Positions 14,882-24,108 of a DNA stretch of 64,000 nucleotides are shown in pieces. Origin of the DNA: Pseudofabraea citricarpa (Eukaryota; Ascomycota; Leotiomycetes; Helotiales; Dermateaceae); the NCBI GenBank assembly GCA_029641185.1, contig JAPWGK010000031.1, positions 1 through 64,000 of the forward strand, read 5' to 3'. A model generated the notes under the pieces. It saw nothing but the letters and a program-made list of their open reading frames with translations, had not been told where the DNA came from and searched no databases. The position numbers and the translations under genes were made by a program. Numbering within the stretch: the first letter of the stretch is position 1; each line of letters opens with the position of its first letter.

Positions 14882-16605
14882 ATGGCATTCGCCACAAAAT
14901 ACAACGTGGTCCAGGCAACATCAGACGATTCACGAGATCTCTCGTCCCCGAATTCGACATCCAATTCTGCGCAATTGACCCCCGAGTCGGACTCAGACGA
15001 CTCCGACTTTGGGGAGAATGGCGAGGGCTTCAAGATGCGGACAAGGAGTAGAGACTTAGAGAAGCAGACCTCCGCGTATGATGGTGACGTAGACGGGCTA
15101 GAAGGCCATGGTCTTGTCCATCGCAGAGCGAGCATGTCAACAATTCAATCGTTCCAGCTATATACCCCCGACGAGGAGCGAAGGGTTGTACGTAAGCTGG
15201 ATAGGAATTTGGTTCTCTTCGTGACTCTGTTGTATTGTCTCTCATTTCTCGACAGATCGAGTAAGCATAAACGCAATGCATGTGTGCCAGGATGCTAACC
15301 AGTCTTGTAGATATTGGCAATGCCAGAATAGCAGGGCTTGCGCGCGACCTCGATCTTGATTCCTCCAAATACGAATGGGTTCTGACTGCGTTTTACATTG
15401 CATATATCGCCTTCGAATGGATGAGTGTCTTGTGGAAATTGGTGCCGGCACATATCTATATAACAACTATTGTTCTTTCCTGGGGAATCGTTGCGTCCTT
15501 GCAATCGTGTGCCACATCATTCGTAGGCCTACTTGTTTTGAGATTTCTGCTGGGAATTGGTGAGGCTGGCTTTACTGGGATACCCTTTTACCTATCATTC
15601 TTTTTCAAAAGAGAAGAACTTGCCTTGAGAACTGGATTCTTCATATCAGCAGCACCATTAGCGACATCCTTTGCTAGCAGCTTGGCATGGGCCATTATCA
15701 GGATTGGTGAACGCTCTCCTATTGCCTCATGGCGTCTACTCTTCCTAGTCGAAGGATTTCCTAGTGTTATTGTAGCAGTCGTCGCATGGCATGTGATACC
15801 TGATAGTCCTGGGACAGCCCGGTTTTTCACAAAGCGAGATAAGAAAGTTGCGAAGCTTAGACTGCGAAGACAAGAGGATGCCAATAAGCCCCGCAAGGAT
15901 TGTGGTCTGACCTTTGGCGATGTTATTCAAACCATCCTCGACCCAAAATGCTTACTCACAGCATTCATGTTCTTCTGTACTAATATGGCCTTCTCCTCGA
16001 TGCCTGTCTTCCTTCCAACTATCATACATGAGATGGGACACTCAGTTCTTGCCTCGCAGGCTCTTTCAGCACCACCATTCCTAGCTTCTTTTGTAGTAGT
16101 CATTTTGACTGCTTGGGTTTCAGACAAAATGCAAAATCGGGGCCTTTTTATTTGCATACATGCACTTCTTTCGGCGTTCGGGTATGCCTTCATGGCAATC
16201 GCGGGAGTTCTGGGTTGGGGGGTCTGGTGGAGGTATGCTGGCATTTTCCCTGCAGCAATAGGGTTCTTCAGCGTCATTACTATTATCATTACTTGGACGA
16301 TCAACAATCAAGAATCGGAGTCAAAACAAGGTATTGGCTTTGCAATGCTACAACTCATTGGGCAATGTGGACCACTGGTAGGCACCAGGCTATATCCGAG
16401 CAATGATGCACCATTATACACAACAGGGATGTTGATATGTGCAGCCGCAATGCTATTAGTAGCGCTGCTTTCCTTGGCTCTGCGATTGTATCTGAGTAGG
16501 AAGAATGCTAAGAGCGCGGCGTACGAGACTCTGGGTGACGAGAATCACACTTTGGTATCAGGTCGGCCACACAGCAGCACAGCATCTTTCAAATATATGT
16601 TGTAA
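14882..16605 (+). CDS. MFS transporter, anion:cation symporter (Dal5/Tna1/Liz1-like) family
   Basis: Exons 14,882-15,260 and 15,311-16,605 join across a 50-bp GT-AG intron in phase 1, giving 557 residues. The join recreates DRSNIGNARIAGL (residues 124-136), a hallmark of fungal ACS-family permeases that take up vitamins, allantoate or other organic anions at the plasma membrane. A charged, Ser/Asp-rich cytoplasmic N-terminus of about 105 residues is followed by some 12 hydrophobic segments. Further family landmarks are YEWVLTAFYIAYIAFEW, the loop after TM6 with SPGTARFF, and the C-terminal RLYPSNDAPLYTTGM. The substrate cannot be told from sequence. An out-of-frame ATG at 14,851 opens a 66-codon frame overlapping the start, so the start depends on where transcription begins. 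It is the first gene beside the AT island, and nearby PhyH and aminotransferase genes suggest it may move a related metabolite (inference). Confidence 0.9.
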
Positions 16606-17111
16606 TGATGAATTTGTAATGATGAGATATTGAGCGATTACTTATAAAGAAAGATTACTATAAAATAGATCAAGCTCCTCGGTGCTCGAGCTTGGCAGCC
16701 ACGAGGTCATTTTCTTGCAAATCATTTCTGGTATCAGAACTAAATGTCATCCTCAGTTGCTATTAGAGAGCAGTGATTACTTCTGATGCCACTTGGTTTT
16801 CCGAATGTGGCGTCGTCTTTGCGGCCTGATTACTATAAGTTTAGATAGTCATACTTCTGGGTTTAGTGATCACAGAGTGGATTACAAACAAATACAACTC
16901 GTTCTTACGTGCATAGCCGACAGCTGTGCAACGTCCTGCACTCTATATATAAGGTCGATGGAATCATGTCCGTTTTCGATTTCCACAATCTATTAGATAC
17001 GTCGACAAAAACTTCATTCCAGCTTTCACCTCACCCCCAAGCCAGCTTCATTGTAGCTTATCTCACCTCGTCTTTTTATTTGATTTCATAAAACTATATA
17101 CGACACGTACA
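16606..17111. other. intergenic, NmrA-like gene promoter
   Basis: There is no gene. A TATA-like TATATATAAG lies near 16,943-16,952, about 160 bp before the next start codon. Small overlapping frames at 16,793-17,091 have no family features. Confidence 0.5.
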
Positions 17112-18192
17112 ATGTCGAGTTCAAAGCAAACAGTATTGATCATCGGAGGCACAGGCGCGCAAGGCAGACCTGTTGTACAAGGTAAACACAATTCCCGCTT
17201 CCAGCGATAGGAGAAACGCTAACATATGAACAGCTCTCACTGAAGATTCAAAATACAACGTGCATATCCTGACACGATCTGGTCAATCTGCAGCTGCGCT
17301 TGAGGTTGCCAGCCACCCAGGGGTCACAATCATTGAAGGTGATATTTATGACGAAGCAACCCTACACAGCGCATTCAAAGGTGCGGATCTTGCCTTTGTG
17401 AATCTAAATGGAGCTGCTCTTGGAGAGAAGGGCGAGATCTACTGGGGCATGCGCATGTTCGAAATCGCCAGAGAGTGTGGCGTGAAACACTTTGTATGGG
17501 GATCTCTGCCGTATGTCTTGAAGCTTGGAAATTTCGAGTCTAAATTCCGCACCGGCCATCTAGATTCGAAGGGTAAAGTGGCAGAATTCCTCAAAGTACA
17601 ACCCACAGAGCCTATGGCTTGGAGTCTCTTGACGAGCTGTATGTACCTTCAAATGTTCTCGGAGCTCCTTGCTCCTTTCCCGGACCCAGAGGCGCCAGAC
17701 ACGCTTGTTTTTGCTGCGCCGGTTGGGAATGGGAGTCCACCAATGATACACCTTCCTGACTTGGGCCGCTATGCAAGATGGATCTTCGATACACCTGAGA
17801 AGAGCACCGGGTTGAACCTTGAGATTGCTACTGAGAATATAGGGTGGGAACACCTGGCCAGGACGTTTACTGAAGTTACCGGCAAGAAAGCTGTCTTCAA
17901 AGATCTCACTCTAGACGAGTATTTCGCCTCTGGGGTATTCCCAGCGCCTGACAATAACATCGGTCACCAGGTGGATCCGAAAGATCCAACTTTGCAGACT
18001 TGGCGGGATGACTTTTCAGGTTTTTGGAACACTTGGAAGGCAGATAATGTGAGGTATGATTATTCGATACTGGATGAGATCTTGCCGACAAGAGTGAAGA
18101 CGCTTAAGGAGTGGATGGAAGTGACTGGCTACAAGGGAGAGCGAACTTCTGTTCTGAAGGACTTTGGCAACAATGCCAAAGACATCGCTTGA
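17112..18192 (+). CDS. NmrA-like family NAD(P)-binding protein
   Basis: Exons 17,112-17,181 and 17,234-18,192 are joined by a 52-bp GT-AG intron and give 342 residues, normal for the family. The N-terminus forms a Rossmann beta strand followed by GGTGAQG, with the glycines at residues 12, 15 and 18 in the GxxGxxG pattern of atypical short-chain dehydrogenases. Downstream sequence such as VHILTRS and HFVWGSLP matches NmrA/HSCARG-like proteins. Members either sense NAD(P) redox state (as NmrA does in nitrogen regulation) or act as isoflavone-reductase-like enzymes; which applies here is unknown. The start is the first ATG after the TATA-like element, and the splice restores the dinucleotide-binding fold with no gap. 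It lies between the MFS gene and the PhyH/aminotransferase pair. Confidence 0.88.
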
Positions 18193-19259
18193 ATTAGAAG
18201 ATAGCAGAAGACACAAAGATCAACAGACTAGATAACTCGCTCTGTGGATACTTTCCAATGGCTTTTAATACTTTGAAGTTATCAACTACCTTCGATTGGC
18301 AAATGATCATCATTCATAGATAATTCCGCAGATAATTTTCATCAATTGTCAGCTTGTTACAACTTGTGATTTGTCGTCAATGGGTACCTCAATTCACGTC
18401 GCCTAATGATAAATAATCACAGAATTGGCAAAATGAAAGTACGACTAACAGCATTAAAAAAACACCCTTTTTAGGCATAGATCCATAGCACCAAGAACTC
18501 CACAGCTATACACACTCAAGTAAAATGTATTACGACGTACAAACGGTGCCTCTGTTTATTAGAGTATGCTCTATCGGCTGGGGTGATATGTTGAATGTTT
18601 ATAGCGCGACAAAGTCTCCCCACGCCAGGGAATTTATATAAAGAGATGACCTAGCAGTTACGAAGATATAGAGTATAGTTCGGGGAATATAAGTTAGAGT
18701 TAGTGTCCTGACAGTTATGATCCGACTGGCACAGTATGCTTCGGGTCTTACTGTATTACAGGGGCTTTAGCGAACAAATCTCGCGGGCAGGCGCTAGAAA
18801 GATCTTCTTTTCTTCCCCATCTTCAAATGTTTCCTTCAACACCGCCGAGCAATCTTGCCCACAGCACGACGTTATCAAGAGAATCTTTGATGCCATTACT
18901 AAACTCTATCCGCAAGATTTGAACGTCAAAGGCCTCCAAAATCAAGAGGCTGAGCAGTACTAGATTTCCGACTCTCGTCCTCAAGGAGTTCTTGTGTTCT
19001 TGCGCGATCACTAGACATGCAAATGCCTGCATTTACAACGACAGAACCACGTTGTATTACAGAGACTCCAGACTAAATTATGATTATTTCAGTATATGGC
19101 TTTGAATCTTTTTTTCTCTTCGCCAGATTATCAACATCAACTAAGCAAGCATTGCTCCCACCTGGGTGTTCATTCTTTCAGGTCAAAATTTGAACATCAA
19201 TTGTACTTCAGGAATTTGAAGATCTTTCATTATATCATGCTAAGAAGGTAAATCACTAC
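18193..19259. other. intergenic, possible mobile-element remnant
   Basis: No convincing gene. A 75-codon frame at 18,736-18,963 lacks family features. The segment 18,530-18,760 has a TATA-like TTTATATAAAG (about 18,630) followed by a purine-rich run and resembles a fragment of a long terminal repeat, but no paired copy or target duplication could be found. Confidence 0.35.
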
Positions 19260-20278
19260 CTAGTTGAGGTCTACATCTACATTTGGAGCATCATAATCGA
19301 AGTTGTCTTCTAACAAGAACGATGGATCCCTCATATCTATCATTCCACAATTTGGAGAACTGATTTTGTATCCCAGTCTAGCCTGGAGGTCCTTCGAGAA
19401 GGTCTTTGCAACCTCAGGAGGATACTCGACCATCGTTACGAACTCTTGTCTCAGTGTACCTTTACACATGAACATGGCATAGACCAGTCGGTTCTGGTCT
19501 TTGGAATTATTCGTGCTGCCGCCATGGTACATACTTGCGAACATGAAAGCAGCCTCGCCAATATCCATCTCTGCATACATGGCATCCTCAGGATTGGGTC
19601 CGATGTCATCTCCCCACAAGTGTGAGCCGGGAATCATGCGAGTGGCTCCATTCTCTATTGTCGTCTTGATTCCTGGGACGAAGAGACCGAAACCATCGTC
19701 ACGACCTGCAGTCCATCCAGTACTTGTGGCATCAGAGTGACGAGTGTGATACATCTTATCGTCACGATGAAGTCTCTGACCTTCAGCATTTGGGCGGACA
19801 TCAATTCCAAGAGCAGCACTCAGCAAAGGATGAGAAGTGTAGTAGTGACACTTATGATCATACCAAGTGGGATCTGTAGATGATAGGAAGTGTTCGCCAA
19901 GGGCCTATCACATGTTAGTTTAATTGCACATAATCGATGGCATTCCAAACATACTTGGTACAAGGGATGCATGAAGAATCTCTCACGGCAGGTCTCACTT
20001 CGCCATAAGAGCCGATTGCAGCGTCGAGTTTCCGGTGGAAATAATTTTCCCTAAGTCATCTTAGCTTGCACTTTCATAAAATCTGGCTTAGGACTTACGT
20101 TCCAAGGTTTGTCGGCATCCAGCCATGGCTTCACTTCTGCGTTGGCTTTCATCACTGTATCAACAGAAACGAAGTTTGTGCAAATGCATCCTCCGTCTCT
20201 TGTGATAGCATCAATAAACTGCTCAATTGGAGCATCAACAGGAATACGCTGCAAGACGGGTTTCTCAATTGAGCCCAT
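19260..20278 (-). CDS. phytanoyl-CoA dioxygenase (PhyH) family Fe(II)/2-oxoglutarate enzyme
   Basis: Three exons on the minus strand (20,278-20,099; 20,050-19,955; 19,904-19,260), separated by introns of 48 and 50 bp in phase 0, give 306 residues. The N-terminus IDAITRDGGCICTNFVS is typical of fungal PhyH proteins. The metal site is visible: HRD at 138-140 supplies His138 and Asp140, His219 in YHGGS is the distal ligand, and Arg231 is well placed to hold 2-oxoglutarate. GATRMIPGSHLWG (178-190) is the usual strand before it. Enzymes of this group hydroxylate, desaturate or form endoperoxides on small molecules in fungal secondary metabolism. The substrate is unknown. The gene starts 410 bp from the divergent aminotransferase, so joint expression and consecutive action on one metabolite are plausible (inference). 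Confidence 0.92.
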
Positions 20279-20688
20279 TATGATTAAAATGATATTAAAA
20301 TGGGTGTTAATTTAAGGACAAGAGAAGCTTTGAGATAGTAGAAGATGACTTTTGGAGAACGACTTACAGAAACATAGATTGAGCGTTATATAGACGCGAG
20401 ATGGTCAATGAATCGTCTTGCCAATCTCGAGATGCTGATAAGAAGCCGTATGACGGTTAGGCACGGCAGTCAACCCAATTGGAAAGCTTCGGCGTCTCCT
20501 TCCCCAACTTTCTCCAAGCCCACTTTTGGTCTTATCGAACACGCTACAGCAAGATAACAACCCAGATCTCCATCGAATTGAAACTCACGAAACTAAGTTT
20601 ACGCTCCGAGTTTCCTCCTTATATAAGCTTGGGTTAATCAAGTAATGTTTGGGAATGGCAAGTCCACTATTCCCCGCGTTACATCACG
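20279..20688. promoter_or_regulatory. bidirectional promoter between PhyH and aminotransferase genes
   Basis: The 410 bp separate two divergent start codons. TATA-like boxes serve each side: GTTATATAG at about 20,384-20,392 (read on the minus strand for PhyH) and TATATAAG at about 20,619-20,627 for the aminotransferase. Near the middle sits CCAATTGG (20,475-20,482), a CCAAT box readable on both strands. A CCG-N5-CGG pair at 20,446-20,456 would suit a Zn2Cys6 regulator. The assignments rest on motif matching only. Confidence 0.5.
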
Positions 20689-22066
20689 ATGCCCTCAGCA
20701 ATTTCAACCTCAGAGAAGACGAAGGCTTGCCTCGAGGCAGCTCATACAAGTTATACCAAAGTAAATGTTAAAAGTCAGGAAATACATCAAGACTCAATTG
20801 CTACTTTGCCAGGAGGTAAATTACTCTAGTTTTATGTACACAAGAGGATTTGGTGCTGATCTCTATAAAGGTACAACCAGAAATGTGATTCATTTTGAAC
20901 CGTTTCCATTAATCTTAGCTTCGGGCAAGGGCTCGTATCTCACAGATGTTGATGGTCATTCATATCTTGACCTGTGTGGGGAATACAGTGCTGGAATGTT
21001 TGGGCACTCCCATCCAGTTATCACCAAGGCCATGCATGAAGCTATAGATTCTGGCTATGCGCTTGGTGGAGTCAATAGCTACGAAGGACGTCTTGCACGA
21101 CTGTTCTGTTCTCGATTTCAAAGCATCGAGAAGATTCGATTTTCCAATTCTGGCACGGAAGCAAATATGACTGCGCTTGCTCTTGTGAGAGCTTACACGG
21201 AGCGTGATACCATAATGGTATTCAAAGGTGGTTATCACGGAGGTCTTGCGGCATTTGGTAAAGTTGAAGGTAAGACTATGAATGCACCTCATAAGTTCAT
21301 TATTGCGCCATACAACGACATCAATGGTATGAGTGCTATGGTAGACGAGCACAAATCAGACCTATCATGCATCTTCCTAGAACTAATGCAAGGCTCTTCT
21401 GGATGTCTACCAGCTGACACGGAATTCATCAAGGCCGTACGAGCCAAAGCTACAGAGGTAGGAGCAGTCTTGATGTTTGACGAAGTCATGACAAGTCGTA
21501 TGTCTATCGGGGGAATGCAATCACTAATCGGAGTAACACCCGATATGACCACCTTGGGGAAATACTTTGGCGGTGGCGGCCAGAATTTTGGAGCCTTTGG
21601 TGGTTCTGCAAAAATCATGAGCATGCTGGAGCCAGGTTACCCAGGAGGAGTCTATCACAGCGGAACGTACAACAATAACAGTACCACGATGGCAGCTGCG
21701 GTATCGGTCCTCGAAGATGTATGGACCGAGGAAGCTGCAAAGGAATTATATGCCACTGGGATATGGCTACAGGAAGAGATCCGCAAGATCTCCCAGAAAG
21801 CTTCGTCGATTCTACAGGTCACTGGTACGGGTAGTCTGATGACAATCCATTTTAGTCGGACCCCGATCCTCTCGGCTGCTGACGTGCAGGCGGGCGATTT
21901 AGTGCTGAAGGAGCTATTTTTCTTTGATATGTTGAAGAAGGGCATCTTCCTCGCCCAGAGAGGTATGATTAGTCTGATGACGGTTACAACCAGAGCAGAG
22001 CTTCAAAAATTTCTCGTCGCTATTCAAGAGTTCTTGGAGGAACGGAAAGAGCTCGTTTCCATATGA
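20689..22066 (+). CDS. class III PLP aminotransferase, glutamate-1-semialdehyde aminomutase-like
   Basis: Exons 20,689-20,815 and 20,871-22,066 with a 55-bp intron give 440 residues. I chose the upstream ATG because the splice creates LPGGTTRNVIHFEPFPL, the conserved entry of this family. A start inside the open frame at 20,765 would replace it with intron sequence. The PLP site shows Asp246 in MFDEVMTSR (pairs with the pyridine nitrogen) and Lys273 in TLGKYFGGG (Schiff base). SNSGTEANMTALALVRAYT and KGGYHGG bind the phosphate and ring. Relatives are annotated as glutamate-1-semialdehyde 2,1-aminomutase, but fungi make heme from glycine and succinyl-CoA, so the true reaction is probably another amino transfer or 2,3-shift. 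It pairs with the divergent PhyH gene. Confidence 0.93.
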
Positions 22067-22304
22067 CTTTTGCAATTAGTGTCTGACTACTAAGGAATAG
22101 AGAGTCTATTGTTAGATAAAGTACAAAATAGCCATTTAAAAATCGTCACAACTTCCTGCATGATAGAGTACAGAGTACAACATTCCAACTGAACAAATAC
22201 GTTCGGGTAATAATAACTTCGCTAAACAACGCTCGCTCAAAAAACAAACATCGACCTCTACTCTAATACTCCAACTTTACTCAGACCTGTTAAATTCCAG
22301 CCCT

Positions 22305-23249
22305 CTAGACCATTTCTGATTCCGATCCCGAAACCTTCACCTCACCAGAAGCCATTCTCCGAGAATCATCACCCTCCTTCTCCGCTCTACCCTGCTGTAA
22401 CAGCTTTCCTGGGTTGAAGATGTTCAAAATCAGAACGGCCAGAACCATAATGGCGGCATCCAGACCCAAAACATATCGTTCAGTAGTGTTCAAGTAACCT
22501 CTCCAACCTTCCAGCAGCTCAATGCTCCTATAGATGCCCCGCGCCACCATACAAGCCACAGCGACAATCATGGCGACGGCCAATTTTTTCATGGGCATAC
22601 TCTGGGCGAGTTCGCTGCGGCCACGGAAGAAGACGATCGTCATGAGCACGGCAAAGGTGACGGTGGCTGAGAGTTGGAAGATGATACCTGTCACCATGGT
22701 GTATGTTCCCGGAGCCATGTCTTCACCTTTGCCAGATGCCGAACTGACGAGCCCACCGCCTGTAGCTTGCATGATAAGCGAGATGCAGTCGACGATGAGA
22801 CAGATGGAGAGACAGGTCTTTGGTGGGAATGGCGACGTGTGTCGCCCGAGTACGGGGATCATCTTGAAGAGAATGATATATATACCAGCCATGGTCCATG
22901 CAGGTGCTGGAATGGCATATTAGCTTGGAACATATATGATGAGGCTGCAGAATTTACCCATAATAAGCAAGGAGATTTGCATTTGAAATAGGGCATCCGA
23001 GTAGACGCAAGTATGTGCTGCTGCGCGTGCTATCCAGCCCAAGCCTTCTACTCCCGCACCAAAAGCAATAAACGCGAGCCATGGTGTTCGGTAACAGAAT
23101 GCTTGAAAAGAATGTGCTGCTGAAGAAAGGAAAAATAAGATGACGAAGATGATGCCAGCTACAAGAGATGGTTGGTATCCATATGCACTGTGTGCTTTTG
23201 GGCTGTATGCCATACAGGCAGGGAAATCCGGCAAGTCTGCTGAAGACAT
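22305..23249 (-). CDS. RTA1-like seven-transmembrane protein
   Basis: Exons 23,249-22,958 and 22,906-22,305 are joined across a 49-51-bp intron (22,957-22,907) and give 297 residues. The splice recreates LIMAPAWTMAGIYIILFKMI, a conserved stretch of the RTA1/RTM1/lipid-translocating exporter family. Seven hydrophobic segments are visible, starting near residue 28 (LVAGIIFVILFFLSS), followed by a polar C-terminal tail rich in Glu, Ser and Arg. Family members sit in the plasma or vacuolar membrane and influence resistance to toxic compounds such as 7-aminocholesterol, or sphingoid base movement. The precise role here is unknown. It converges with the aminotransferase, leaving 238 bp for both 3' ends, and has a perfect 21-bp palindrome 140 bp upstream of its start. 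Confidence 0.92.
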
Positions 23250-23389
23250 TGGGAGTTTCTTGAACGAGGTAAGATATTTATTAAAAGATAGCTATTTTAG
23301 AGCAGGGAGATATTTGAATTTTGATATTGATGAGAAATGATCACCGTGTCGGATCTGAAACCCAAGGCCAGGAAAAAACAAATCTTTTA

Positions 23390-23410
23390 ACTTGGTTCAC
23401 TGAACCAAGT
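23390..23410. promoter_or_regulatory. perfect 21-bp palindrome upstream of the RTA1-like gene
   Basis: Arms ACTTGGTTCA (23,390-23,399) and TGAACCAAGT (23,401-23,410) flank a single base. The position, about 140 bp before the start codon at 23,249, suits a dimeric regulator site. No known factor was matched. Confidence 0.45.
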
Positions 23411-24108
23411 AAAGTGAGAGAAGGTAACATATTCATACATACTTGATGCCTAGGCTAAAGCGAGTGCGAAAAATGCTATCATGTCTCCTGTTAATGGCTC
23501 TTTCAAACGTTGAGGTCTTTGATCGCATCATTACTTGCATGTTTGGATTAGCGTGACTACTTGCGGCTTGAAGCGATGCCATCTCTTTGAAGTAGATGGC
23601 TAGAATTACAGCCACATTTCGCATTCGCCTGAGGACGAATGAGAGCTGTGAAATGACTCTTGACGTCGAGGAGGCTTGATCTAGAATAAGAGGCGAAGCT
23701 TGAGACTAAAATAAGCGACGGTGATCTGGCTTGCCATCTCGCATTCGCTTGTCGAAAATGAAGCCGCTATAAAAGCCTGCTGCATACTTTGGGGAAAGCC
23801 ACACTTTGGATGATGGAGATTGTATTCGTATCATAAAAGCAGCATTTAGATTTAGACTTTCCATGAACGCGGGGCATTGGGCGGGCCGGAGGTCAATTTT
23901 AAGATCTCCAGACAGGATTGAGATCGATGGCACGAATGGTTTAATTCAGCCTTACATGTTCCTTCGTAAGGCTCATGCAAGTCCCAAGCTTATCAAATCC
24001 CTGTGGGCTTTTGGGTTCTTGCCGGACAGGCACCAAACTTTCCATGATTCACAGTCATAATCCAGTAATATACATCGACCTGCAAGTAGTCTAATCGTAT
24101 GGTTTAAA
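23411..24108. other. intergenic, nothing recognised
   Basis: About 700 bp between the RTA1-like promoter side and the 3' end of the ABC gene. Open frames of 60-85 codons (for example 23,806-24,060) show no family features. No RNA gene was recognised. Confidence 0.5.

Noticed and set aside
18736..18963. 75-codon plus-strand frame
   Set aside because: No recognisable domain, no splice partner and an atypical position; judged chance.
20765..20870. aminotransferase start at 20,765
   Set aside because: It would translate intron sequence; the splice from the ATG at 20,689 restores the conserved LPGG entry with correct phase.
20689..22066. true heme-pathway glutamate-1-semialdehyde aminomutase
   Set aside because: Fungi use the glycine/succinyl-CoA route to 5-aminolevulinate, so only a family-level name is justified.
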